Source of the DNA: RYN-230 sp963720645
GTDB taxonomy: Bacteria; Actinomycetota; Actinomycetes; Streptosporangiales; Streptosporangiaceae
Reading direction: 5' to 3'
Length of the DNA: 64,000 nt
Assembly (NCBI GenBank): GCA_963720645.1
Contig: CAVRFX010000026.1
Span: 1 to 64,000 of the forward strand
Below are positions 35,892 to 43,909 of the stretch, one piece after another (position 1 is the stretch's first letter; every line of letters starts with the position of its first letter). The notes under the pieces were generated by a model. That model made no database searches. It was not told where the DNA came from and saw nothing but the letters and a program-made list of their open reading frames with translations. The translations under genes were made by a program, and so were the position numbers.

Positions 35892-36137
35892 CCCGGCCAC
35901 CGCGGAACCCCGATCTACAGATAACGAAAACCGGAGCGTGGCCAGGGTCCCCGGGCACGCTGCGGTCTTCGTTATCTGAGCTGTGGAACTGCCGTCTGCC
36001 CACGTGGCTTCCTGGTCTCAGCCGTCCCGGAGTGGACGTCACCGCTGCGACGGCAGCCGGGCCGCCGGGGTTGGCGCTCCCCCCGTTTAGCGTCATCGAC
36101 CTGCGGATATACCAAATCGCGGGGGGCAGTTGCCGTC

Positions 36138-38051
36138 GTGCCGCAAAACGGCGCAGAGTCGGCCAGGACGCGCCACCGAAGCCGCCCCGCGTCACGCGCC
36201 GATCGCTCGGGGGATCGCCATAGCCAATACCACGCCGCAGCAGCCTGGCAGGCAGGCAGCGAGTCGCTGCGCGACCTCAAGCTCATCTGCCTGGGCAATC
36301 TGCTGGCCAGCACCGAGGAGCGCGTCTACTTCAAGGACCTGATGAGCCGCTTCCTGTTCGTCAGCGAGGCCTGGATCGAGGCCGTCGCCCCGGGCCGGAC
36401 CGCCGCGGAGCTGACCGGGAAGACCGATTTCGACGTGTTCACCGAGGAGCACGCCGCCTCCGCGTTCGCGGACGAGCAGGAGATCATCCGCACCGGTGAG
36501 CCGATCGTGGGGCAGGTGGAACGCGAGACCTTCTCGGGCCGGCCGGATACCTGGGTGTCCACCACCAAGATGCCGCTCCGCGACGACCACGGCGAGATCA
36601 TCGGCACGTTCGGGATCTCGCGTGACATCACCGCCCAGATCAGGGCCGAGAGCGCGCTGGCCCTGCAGGCCGGGGAGCTCGGCGCCCAGAACGAGCGGCT
36701 GCGCGAGCTGGACCGGCTGAAGGACGAGTTCGTGGCCCTCGTCTCGCACGAGCTGCGGACCCCGCTGACCTCGATCATCGGCTACATCCAGCTGCTGCGG
36801 GACGAGCGGGCCAGCGGGCTGGACACCGACCACTTCGCCGAGGTCATCGAGCGGAACGCGGAACGCCTGCTGCGCCTGGTGGGCGACCTGCTCTTCCTGT
36901 CGAAGATGCAGACCGGCCAGCTGGCCCTGGAGCTCCGCGAGACGGACCTGGCCAGCCTGGCCGGCCAGGCGGTCGAGGAGGCGCGGCCGGAAGCGGAGCG
37001 CAAGCATATCGGCCTGGTCCTGTCCGCGGCCCCGGTCCGCTGCTCCGCCGTGGACCCGACCCGCATCGCCCAGCTGCTCGGGAACCTCATCACCAACGCG
37101 GTGAAGTTCACCCCCGAAGGCGGGAAGGTCGAGGTCCGCCTGGAGTCGGGCGGCGGCGAGGCGGTGCTCAGCGTCGCTGACACCGGCATCGGCATCCCGG
37201 CCGCCGACCGGCAGCGGATCTTCGAGCGGTTCTACCGCACCGAGGCCGCCACCCGGCGGGTGATCCCCGGCAGCGGCCTCGGGCTCACCATCTCCCGGGC
37301 CATCGTCAACGCGCACCGGGGCACGATCTCGGTGCGCAGCGACGGGAAGCAGGGCAGCACGTTCACCGTGCGCCTGCCGCTGGCCTTAGGCAGCAGCGCC
37401 TGGCGGCGCGGTCACGGCGCTACCTCCGGCGTTCGCGCCATCCGGGGGAACCCATACACCGGCCACTCGCATGGGCCTGGCGGCCCATGCTCGCTAGCCG
37501 GTACCGGATGGCACTCACAGGTGGTGCGGCTTGGCCAGCGGCCAGCCCCCGGCCGCCAGGTGGGACCTGACCCGGGCGATGTCGGAGTCGCGCACCTGCT
37601 CGTGGGTGACAGCGAGAGGAACTCCCCGACGAGGTTGAGCACGCCGGAGAGGGCGACCGCCACCCGCGGGGGGAGCGCTCCGGTCGCGATCGAGGTGGCC
37701 ATCGCGTTGCCTGTGTCATGGAAGCCGTTGGTGAAGTCGAAGGACAGCGCGGTCACGACCACCAGGGCCAGCAGCAGATCGTTGCTTACGGCCACAGCGT
37801 CCCGGGACGGAATCTGCGTGTCGAGAGGCCAGGCCCCCGATGGCGCGCTTTGTCAGCACATTGCCATTCCTTGTTTACTTTGCTGCCAACTGCGGACGCG
37901 CCGTGTGGCCGCGGAATGCCCGGCGGTGAACGGGTTCCGGGTGGCTCAGTCGAGCAGTGCGGACACGATGCCGCCGGGCCGGGTGCCCGCCTGGGCGGCC
38001 AGCGCGCCGTCGGACGACCAGAGGCCGGAGCGGCCGGCGCAGTCGGTGTAG
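36138..38051 (+). CDS. PAS-domain sensor histidine kinase with run-on C-terminus
   Basis: Open frame of 637 codons from GTG 36138; the true start is uncertain because the first ~45 residues lack homology. PAS: LKLICLGNLLASTEERVYFKDLMSRFLFVSEAW, TFGISRDITAQIRAE. HisKA: DEFVALVSHELRTPLTSIIGYIQLL (phospho-His in SHELRTP). HATPase: GNLITNAVKFTPEGGKVEV, VADTGIGIPAADRQRIFERFYR, SGLGLTISRAIVNAHRG, GSTFTVRLPLAL. The catalytic core ends near 37385. Deleting one T in CTGGCCTTAG would give a stop right there (LPLA), so the remaining ~220 residues, antisense to the next remnant, are probably not native. No response regulator is adjacent. Confidence 0.85.
   Translation: MPQNGAESARTRHRSRPASRADRSGDRHSQYHAAAAWQAGSESLRDLKLICLGNLLASTEERVYFKDLMSRFLFVSEAWIEAVAPGRTAAELTGKTDFDVFTEEHAASAFADEQEIIRTGEPIVGQVERETFSGRPDTWVSTTKMPLRDDHGEIIGTFGISRDITAQIRAESALALQAGELGAQNERLRELDRLKDEFVALVSHELRTPLTSIIGYIQLLRDERASGLDTDHFAEVIERNAERLLRLVGDLLFLSKMQTGQLALELRETDLASLAGQAVEEARPEAERKHIGLVLSAAPVRCSAVDPTRIAQLLGNLITNAVKFTPEGGKVEVRLESGGGEAVLSVADTGIGIPAADRQRIFERFYRTEAATRRVIPGSGLGLTISRAIVNAHRGTISVRSDGKQGSTFTVRLPLALGSSAWRRGHGATSGVRAIRGNPYTGHSHGPGGPCSLAGTGWHSQVVRLGQRPAPGRQVGPDPGDVGVAHLLVGDSERNSPTRLSTPERATATRGGSAPVAIEVAIALPVSWKPLVKSKDSAVTTTRASSRSLLTATASRDGICVSRGQAPDGALCQHIAIPCLLCCQLRTRRVAAECPAVNGFRVAQSSSADTMPPGRVPAWAASAPSDDQRPERPAQSV
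37515..37795 (-). pseudogene. fused remnants of a PiT phosphate permease and a DUF3349-like gene
   Basis: From 37795: DLLLALVVVTALSFDFTNGFHDTGNAMATSIATGALPPRVAVALSGVLNLVG is the N-terminus of a PiT-family phosphate/H+ transporter (GFHDxxNAxATSI motif). It ends after ~60 residues and, in another frame, AVTHEQVRDSDIARVRSHLAAGGWPLAKP follows to a stop at 37515, like the C-terminus of DUF3349 proteins. In mycobacteria a DUF3349 gene lies close to pitA, so one deletion could have removed the middle of such a pair. No functional product expected. Confidence 0.65.
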
Positions 38052-38650
38052 CCGCCGCCGGTGGCCCCGGCGAAGCTCGCGATCGCGACCCAGACGCCAA
38101 GGCTGGCCGCGATCCGGCTGGCCCGCTCCTCCTGCAGGGTGCGCTCGCCCGCGGTCATCACGGTCCCGGCCACGTACGCGTCGATGCCGAGGGCGGCGGT
38201 GTCCACCTGGTGCTGGGGGACGCTGACGTCCTTGCAGATGGCCAGGCCGAGCCGCCAGCCGTCCACCTCCAGAACGGCGGGCTTGTCGCCGGGGGCGAAC
38301 CGCGCGGCCTCGGCGTCGGCGAGCCACAGCTTGCGGTAGGCGACGCTGATCCCGGCCCCGTCCACCGCCAGCATCGCGATGTGCGGGCGCCCGGACTCGC
38401 CGGGCACCGGCGCGCCCGCCAGGGCGATCGACCCCGTCTCGGCGCACGCCTCGGCGAGCGGGCACAGCCGCGGATCGGCGGCCGTGAGGGCCGGCGCGCC
38501 CAGCTCGTATCCGGTCAGCGAGAGCTCGGGGAAGACCACGACCCGGGACGCCGCGGCCCGCAGCGCGGCCGCGTGCGCCATCGCGTTCCGGGTCACGTCG
38601 TACGGCACGCACAGCGGCTGAGCGACCGCGACGCGAAGCGTTTCCCGCAT
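37946..38650 (-). CDS. carbon-nitrogen hydrolase (nitrilase superfamily)
   Basis: 234 codons. The Glu-Lys-Cys triad is visible: VVVFPELSLTGYE, VAYRKLWLAD and GLAICKDVSVPQHQ. RVAVAQPLCVPYDVTRN opens the fold in the usual way. At 234 residues it is on the short side for the superfamily (usually 250-300) and ends at GIVSALLD, so the last strand is trimmed. Substrate (amide, nitrile or carbamoyl) cannot be told. Divergent from the DGPF/ECF42 operon. Confidence 0.9.
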   Translation of the reverse strand: MRETLRVAVAQPLCVPYDVTRNAMAHAAALRAAASRVVVFPELSLTGYELGAPALTAADPRLCPLAEACAETGSIALAGAPVPGESGRPHIAMLAVDGAGISVAYRKLWLADAEAARFAPGDKPAVLEVDGWRLGLAICKDVSVPQHQVDTAALGIDAYVAGTVMTAGERTLQEERASRIAASLGVWVAIASFAGATGGGYTDCAGRSGLWSSDGALAAQAGTRPGGIVSALLD

Positions 38651-38814
38651 GAAACCCCCAGCTCAGACGCGGGCGGCCCACCGATCCGCCCGCATAGGCT
38701 CCTATTTTCGCTTACTAACGAAAGTCTCGGGCGGCCGCATGTCGATTTCCGGGCCTGCGGATCGTGTAAACGGTGAGACGCGGGCCGCCGCCGGCCCTGA
38801 CCCAGGAGGAACCG

Positions 38815-39210
38815 ATGCCGCAGTACCTGCTGAGCATGTACCAGCCCGATGGTGACCCGCCGCCACCGGAGGTGCTGGGACCGATCATGGAAAAGGTGGG
38901 GGCCTGGAGGCAGGACCTGCAGGCCGCCGGGGCCTGGGTGTTCACCGGGGGGCTGTACCCGGCCAGCACGGCTACCGTGGTCCGCTCCAGCCACGGCGAC
39001 GTGGTCACGACCGACGGCCCGTTCGCCGAGGGCAAGGAGCACCTGGGCGGGTTCACCGTGATCAGCGTGCCCGACCTGGACGCCGCGCTGGAGTGGGGCC
39101 GGCGGATCGCCGAGATCACCAGCCTGCCCTGCGAGGTGTGGCCACTGCGGAGCAGCGAGGGAGGCCTGCGGAGCAGCGAGGAAGACCTGCGGGGCACCGG
39201 CGGGGGCTGA
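38815..39210 (+). CDS. DGPF/YCII-related protein
   Basis: 131 codons from ATG 38815 after AGGAGGAACCG. MPQYLLSMYQPDGDPPPPEVLGPIMEKVGAWRQDLQAAGAWVFTGGLYPASTATVVR, then VVTTDGPFAEGKEHLGGFTVISVPDLDAALEWG contains the name-giving DGPF motif. DGPF proteins are encoded beside ECF42 sigma factors, as here (four bases to the next ATG), and are thought to be in the sigma factor's regulon. The tail carries a 10-residue repeat (LRSSEGG-LRSSEED). Confidence 0.93.
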   Translation: MPQYLLSMYQPDGDPPPPEVLGPIMEKVGAWRQDLQAAGAWVFTGGLYPASTATVVRSSHGDVVTTDGPFAEGKEHLGGFTVISVPDLDAALEWGRRIAEITSLPCEVWPLRSSEGGLRSSEEDLRGTGGG

Positions 39211-39214
39211 GGCC

Positions 39215-40483
39215 ATGCCCGGCGCCGATATCGAGCGGGTGTTCCGTGAGGAGTACGGGCGGGCGGTGTCGGTCCTGGTCCGCGTGTTCGGTGACATCGA
39301 CATCGCCGAGGACGCGGTCCAGGACGCCTTCGCCCGCGCCGCGGCGCTCTGGCCTGCCGCCGGCCTGCCGCCCAGCCCGGCCGGCTGGATCATCACCACC
39401 GCCCGCAACCAGGCGATCGACCGGCTGCGCCGCGAAGCGTCGCGGCGCAGCCGGCACGCCCAGGCTGCGTTGCTGCACGCCCGCCAGGACGCGGCGGGCG
39501 CCGAAGCCGCCGAGGAGGGCCCCGTGCGCGACGACCGGCTCCGGCTGCTCTTCACCTGCTGCCATCCCGCGCTCAGCCCGGCCGCCCAGATCGCGCTGAC
39601 CCTCCGGCTGCTCGGCGGGCTGTCCACCCCCGAGATCGCGCACGCGTTCCTGGTCCCGGAGCCGACCATGGCCCAGCGCCTGGTCCGGGCCAAAGGCAAG
39701 ATCCGTGACGCACGGATTCCCTACCGCGTGCCGGGCGAGGCCGACCTGCCCGGCCGCCTGGCCGCCGTGCTGGCCGTGGTGTACCTCATCTTCAATGAGG
39801 GGTACACGGCGAGCGCCGGTGACCGGCTGACCCGCCCCGACCTGTGTGCCGAGGCGATCCGGCTCGGACGGCTGCTGGCCACGCTGATGCCGGACGAGGC
39901 GGAAGTCCTGGGACTGCTCGCGCTGATGCTGCTGACCGAGTCCCGCCGGGCGGCCCGGACCGCGCCCGGCGGGAGCGTGGTGCTCCTGGCCGACCAGGAC
40001 CGGGGCCGCTGGGACCGCGAGCTCATCGCCGAGGGGCAGGCCCTGGTGCGGCAGTGCCTGCGCCGCGGCCAGCCGGGCCCGTACCAGATCCAGGCGGCCA
40101 TCAACGCGGTGCACGCGGACACGGCCGTCTCCGGCGCCCGGGCGACCGACTGGGGGCAGATCCTCCAGCTCTATGACCAGCTGCTGGCCGTGGCACCGAG
40201 CCCGGTGGTGGCGCTGAACCGGGCGGTCGCGCTGGCCGAGGTGGACGGCCCGGCCGCCGCGCTCGCCGTCGTGGACGAGCTGGGCGCCGCGGCAGGCCAG
40301 GGCCCCGGGCCCAGCCTGGATGGCTATCACATGTACCACGCGATCCGCGCTGACCTGCTCCGCCGGCTGGGCCGGGCCGGGGAGGCGGCCGCCGCCTACG
40401 AGGCGGCCCTGGCCCGCACCGCCAACGCGGCCGAGCAGGACTTCCTCCGCCGCCGGCGCGACCGGCTCACCCCTCCGGCGTAA
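39215..40483 (+). CDS. ECF42-type RNA polymerase sigma factor with C-terminal TPR-like domain
   Basis: 422 codons. Sigma2: EYGRAVSVLVRVFGDIDIAEDAVQDAFARAAALWP; sigma4: QIALTLRLLGGLSTPEIAHAFLVPEPTMAQRLVRAKGKIRDARIPYRVP. The remaining ~230 residues (AVVYLIFNEGYTASAGDRLTRPDLCAEAIRLGRLLATLMPDEAEVLGLLALMLL..., ALNRAVALAEVDGPAAALAVVDEL) form the helical extension diagnostic of ECF42, which replaces an anti-sigma factor for control. Encoded directly after its DGPF partner. A perfect palindrome downstream probably terminates the transcript. Confidence 0.93.
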   Translation: MPGADIERVFREEYGRAVSVLVRVFGDIDIAEDAVQDAFARAAALWPAAGLPPSPAGWIITTARNQAIDRLRREASRRSRHAQAALLHARQDAAGAEAAEEGPVRDDRLRLLFTCCHPALSPAAQIALTLRLLGGLSTPEIAHAFLVPEPTMAQRLVRAKGKIRDARIPYRVPGEADLPGRLAAVLAVVYLIFNEGYTASAGDRLTRPDLCAEAIRLGRLLATLMPDEAEVLGLLALMLLTESRRAARTAPGGSVVLLADQDRGRWDRELIAEGQALVRQCLRRGQPGPYQIQAAINAVHADTAVSGARATDWGQILQLYDQLLAVAPSPVVALNRAVALAEVDGPAAALAVVDELGAAAGQGPGPSLDGYHMYHAIRADLLRRLGRAGEAAAAYEAALARTANAAEQDFLRRRRDRLTPPA

Positions 40484-40489
40484 CCGCCC

Positions 40490-40615
40490 ACGGCGCAGCC
40501 GCAGCACCCCCGCCCCGCAGCCGCAGCACCCCCACCCCCGCAGCCGCAGCACCCCCACCCCCGCAGCCGCAGCACCCCCACCCCCCGCAGCCAGCGAGCA
40601 CCCCACCCCCGGAGC
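40490..40615. repeat. tandem ~24-bp repeat, CCGCAGCCGCAGCACCCCCA
   Basis: The unit CCGCAGCCGCAGCACCCCCA(CCCC) occurs about four times in a row with small length changes, between the sigma factor stop and the 54-bp palindrome. No coding role seen. C-tract length differences (4-6) make it prone to slippage or misassembly. Confidence 0.8.
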
Positions 40616-40634
40616 CGCACCCCCCGGAGCTCCG

Positions 40635-40688
40635 TTCGTGATCAACCGTCTGGTGTCGCTGCAGCGACACCAGACGGTTGATCACGAA
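40635..40688. terminator. perfect 54-bp palindrome between convergent genes
   Basis: TTCGTGATCAACCGTCTGGT... on each strand: 27-base arms with no mismatch and no loop, centred on CTGCAG at 40661/40662. Lying between the 3' ends of the sigma factor and phosphoesterase genes, it can serve as a bidirectional terminator, but the total lack of spacer is unusual. Confidence 0.8.
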
Positions 40689-40772
40689 TGCGGGACGGCC
40701 GGCCAGGCGGCACACCGGTAACACCAGCCGCACGGGCCCCAGGAGTCGCGGCCGGTCTGGGGCCCGGTCACG

Positions 40773-42386
40773 CTACCGGGACGACGGGATCGGCTGGGGG
40801 ACCTGGCGGCCGGCCGCGGCGGGGGCGCCGGACAGGACCTTCGTGCAGCCCTGGCAGGCGGACCGGCCGATGAAGTAGGCCGGGATGGTCCGCGAGTCGG
40901 TGGGCGGGTTCGTGGGCAGCAGCAGCGGCGGGCGCGGCGCCTGGCTGAAGTTGAAGTCCTGGACGAGGTTGCCGAGGATCGGCGCGATCTCGCGGACGTC
41001 CGGCCGGGGATCCGGGCGGCCGTCGGTCGCGGGATTGAGCCGGGAACCGCCCAGGAAGTCGTCCTCGATGAACTTCAGGTAGGCGTCGCTGCTCAGCGTC
41101 TGGTGGTCGATGTAACCCTTCCGGGCGTAGGGGGAGATGACGAGCCCCGGCACGCGCAGGCCGTAGCCGTTCTGGTCCACCGCCGGCGGGACCACGTGGT
41201 CGTAGAACCCGCCCCAGTCGTCCCAGGACAGGAAGATGGCCGTCGAGTCCCAGTCCGGGCCCTTCATCGCGGCGTTGATGAGCGCCGTCACGTAGGCCTG
41301 CCCCCGGTGGATGCCGGCGGGCGGGTGATCGCTGTCGGGCCCTGAGGGGACCACCCAGCTGACCGCGGGCAGGGTGCCCTTCTTGGCCGCGTGCAGGTAG
41401 GCGCGGGTCGACTGGATGTTGTGCAGCTGGTGATCGGCCTGCACGTCCCCGAACAGCGGCAGCGGGTTCCAGATCCCGGGGGTCTGGACGTTCTGCTTGA
41501 CGGCGGCGCAGGTCTCGGCCGAGTCATTGTCGCAGTCGGGCTGCACGCCGGCCTGCACGTAATAGCGCCAGCTGATGTGGTTCGCGTACAGCAGCCAGGT
41601 GATGTCCGTCCAGGCCAGGTCGATACTGGTCTTGCCCTTGGCCAGCTCGCGGTCCACGGCCTTCTGGAACTTGTTGACCCCGTAGGGCCCGACGATGTCG
41701 TTGACGCAGCTCATCGGGGAGCGGTTCCTGCACTTGGCCGACCACGCCGAGACCATGTACAGGTGGTCCGCCAGCGACCACGACTTCACCGGTTCGAACA
41801 TGTGATCCTGGAGCACGTAGTTCTGCGCGTACTTCCAGTAGTTCGGGATCTCCGCGGCGGTGTGGTATCCCATCACGTCCGGGGTGCGGGTCCCGGCACA
41901 GGCGGGGTCGTTCTCGACGTGACAGGACGCCCGGGCCGCGTCCCGCTGCTGGATGAACCCGTCCATCTTGCCGCCGTTCACGTCGGCCACCGCGTTGCCC
42001 TCGCCGTGCGGGCCGCCGCCGTTGCGGTCCGCACGGTCGTGGTAGGGCCGGGTGCAGCCGCCGGCCGGGTTGGGCACGCAGACCGTGGGCGTCCCGTTCT
42101 TCATCGGGATGCCGTCCGCGCCGGGATAGGTGCCGAAGTAGCTGTCGAACGAGCGGTTCTCCTGCATGATCATGATCACATGCTTGATCTTGTGGATCCC
42201 CTCGGGAACCACGTACTCGCCCTTCGGGCCGCCCGTGACCTCCTTGACCGACGCGGTCCGGTCCCGGCCGGGGTGCCCGGCCTTGGCGGGCTGGCTCGAT
42301 GACGCGCACGCCGCCAGCACTGCGGCCATGAGCAGGGCGGCCACAGCCACATACCCCGACCTGACGCGGACGCGCCTTTTTGCCAT
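40773..42386 (-). CDS. secreted phospholipase C/acid phosphatase-type phosphoesterase (lipoprotein)
   Basis: 537 codons from ATG 42386, with GGAGAGG six bases upstream; the longer frame to 42632 is discarded. Signal with lipobox: YVAVAALLMAAVLAACASS (LAAC). KIKHVIMIMQENRSFDSYFGTYPGADGIP is the signature of bacterial phospholipase C/AcpA-type enzymes, with ENRSFD providing the metal-bound nucleophile region; HMFEPVKSWSLADHLYMVSAW, IFLSWDDWGGFYDHVVPP and RVPGLVISPYARKGYIDHQTLS follow. Probably surface-anchored and active on phospholipids or phosphate esters. Confidence 0.93.
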   Translation of the reverse strand: MAKRRVRVRSGYVAVAALLMAAVLAACASSSQPAKAGHPGRDRTASVKEVTGGPKGEYVVPEGIHKIKHVIMIMQENRSFDSYFGTYPGADGIPMKNGTPTVCVPNPAGGCTRPYHDRADRNGGGPHGEGNAVADVNGGKMDGFIQQRDAARASCHVENDPACAGTRTPDVMGYHTAAEIPNYWKYAQNYVLQDHMFEPVKSWSLADHLYMVSAWSAKCRNRSPMSCVNDIVGPYGVNKFQKAVDRELAKGKTSIDLAWTDITWLLYANHISWRYYVQAGVQPDCDNDSAETCAAVKQNVQTPGIWNPLPLFGDVQADHQLHNIQSTRAYLHAAKKGTLPAVSWVVPSGPDSDHPPAGIHRGQAYVTALINAAMKGPDWDSTAIFLSWDDWGGFYDHVVPPAVDQNGYGLRVPGLVISPYARKGYIDHQTLSSDAYLKFIEDDFLGGSRLNPATDGRPDPRPDVREIAPILGNLVQDFNFSQAPRPPLLLPTNPPTDSRTIPAYFIGRSACQGCTKVLSGAPAAAGRQVPQPIPSSR

Positions 42387-42539
42387 CCCGAGCCTCTCCG
42401 GAGTGCCGGAATCCAGGCGTCCGGCACGGAGCGCCCATTCGGCAGATAACTGCCCCCCGGTCGGCAAAAGTACCCGAAACCAGAAGCAATTGCGTAGGCG
42501 GCCGGCCCGGAATACGGGTGGGCTGACCGGCTCAGCGCC

Positions 42540-42650
42540 GGTCGGGCACCGGCCCAGGCTGACCGCGGCGCTGATCAGGGGCAGGTGGGTGAGAGCCTGC
42601 GGGAAGTCGCCGGCGCCTCGATCGGCAGGCACCCGGCGGGCGGTGCTCGG
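42540..42650 (-). pseudogene. C-terminal fragment of a GH15-type glycoside hydrolase
   Basis: The minus strand reads PADRGAGDFPQALTHLPLISAAVSLG. GxFPQAxTHLxLIxAAxxL is the closing motif of GH15 (glucoamylase/trehalase-like) enzymes. About 30 residues remain; nothing upstream continues the enzyme, and the carboxylate-amine ligase gene begins 100 bp away. Confidence 0.55.
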
Positions 42651-42747
42651 GGCATGCGATTAGCCGCCGCGCCCTAATGGCCTGTTTCCGTATTATATCC
42701 ACGTTTCCGTTGACGCACTCTCCCGGTTCAGCAGGCATGCAGGGCGG

Positions 42748-43866
42748 ATGGGCGTGCGCAGCGTGGGTGTGGAAGAGGAACTTCTGCTGGTGGAACCGGG
42801 CACCGGCCGCCCGCGCGCGGTGGCCGCCGCCGTGCTGCGTGCCAGCAACGGGCCGGACGGTGGCCCGCGCACCGGCGGCCCGGATCCCGAGCAGGAACTC
42901 GAGTACGAACTTCAGCTCCAGCAGGTGGAGACCAGCACCCGGCCCTGCGTCACGCTGGATGAGCTGGAGGCCGAGCTGCGCCGCGCCCGCGCCGCCGCCG
43001 CGGAGGCGGCCCGGCGGGTAGGCGTCCAGATCGCTGCCCTGGGCACCTCGCCGATCCCGGTCGAGCCGGAGACCGCCACCAAGCCGCGCTACCAGCGGAT
43101 GGCCCGGGCGTTCGGGCTGACCGCCCAGGAGCAGCTCACCTGCGGATGCCACGTGCACGTCCAGGTCGAATCGGACGAGGAGGGCGTGGCCGTCCTGGAC
43201 CGCATCCAGCCCTGGCTCGCCACGCTGCTGGCGCTGAGCGCCAACTCCCCGTTCTGGCAGGGCGTGGACAGTTCCTACGCCAGCTTCCGGTACCAGGCCT
43301 GGGGCCGCTGGCCGTGCTCGGGGCCGACCGAGTGGTTCGGGTCCGCGGAGGCGTCCCACGAAACCGTAGGGCAGATGGTGCGCACCGGGACCCTGCTCGA
43401 CACCGGGATGGTGTACTTCGACGCGCGGCTGTCCCAGCATTACCCCACGCTCGAGGTCCGCATCGCCGATGTCTGCCTGCGCCACGAGGACGCGGTGCTG
43501 ATCGCCGCGCTGGTGCGGGCCCTGGTGGAGACCGAGGCCCGGGCCTGGCAGCAGGACGCGGAGCCGCTGCGGATGCGGGCCGAACTGCTCCGCCTCGCTG
43601 CGTGGCGGGCCAGCCGGTCCGGCCTGGCGGGCCCGCTGATCGACCCGTTCACCGGCCAGCCCGGCCCGGCGGCGGCCGCGGTCAGCCTGCTGCTCGAGCA
43701 CACCAGGGACGCGCTCGCCGACGCGGGCGACCTGGCCGTGGTGACCGCGCAGGCCGCGGAGGTGCGGCGCCGCGGCAGCGGAGCCTCGTTCCAGCGGGAG
43801 GCGTTCCGCCGCACCGGCCTGCTGCGTGAGGTGGTGACCAGCGCGGCCGGTGCGATGACCGGATAA
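42748..43866 (+). CDS. carboxylate-amine ligase (YbdK/GCS2, glutamate-cysteine ligase type 2)
   Basis: 372 codons from ATG 42748. SVGVEEELLLVEP, YELQLQQVETSTRPCVTLDELEAELRRAR, ALGTSPIPVEPETATKPRYQRMARAFGLTAQEQLTCGCHVHVQVESDEEGVAVLDRIQPWLATLLALSANSPFWQGVDSSYASFRYQAW are the conserved blocks of YbdK-type GCS2 ligases (VEEE, TCGxHVHV, LxANSPFWxG). Family members join glutamate and an amine such as cysteine; in actinobacteria this type can be involved in ergothioneine or unrelated peptides. No operon partner. Confidence 0.93.
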   Translation: MGVRSVGVEEELLLVEPGTGRPRAVAAAVLRASNGPDGGPRTGGPDPEQELEYELQLQQVETSTRPCVTLDELEAELRRARAAAAEAARRVGVQIAALGTSPIPVEPETATKPRYQRMARAFGLTAQEQLTCGCHVHVQVESDEEGVAVLDRIQPWLATLLALSANSPFWQGVDSSYASFRYQAWGRWPCSGPTEWFGSAEASHETVGQMVRTGTLLDTGMVYFDARLSQHYPTLEVRIADVCLRHEDAVLIAALVRALVETEARAWQQDAEPLRMRAELLRLAAWRASRSGLAGPLIDPFTGQPGPAAAAVSLLLEHTRDALADAGDLAVVTAQAAEVRRRGSGASFQREAFRRTGLLREVVTSAAGAMTG

Positions 43867-43909
43867 TTCGTGCCGGTTGGGCCGGTACTTCCCGGGTAGG
43901 CGGAAGGCC

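Noticed and set aside
36138..38051. Novel C-terminal domain of the histidine kinase
   Set aside because: The ~220 extra residues are antisense to a recognisable permease remnant and begin right after what would be a stop if one T is removed.
40490..40615. CRISPR-like array
   Set aside because: Units are directly adjacent with no unique spacers, and no cas gene is present. Same for the arrays at 45192-45297 and 48991-49044.
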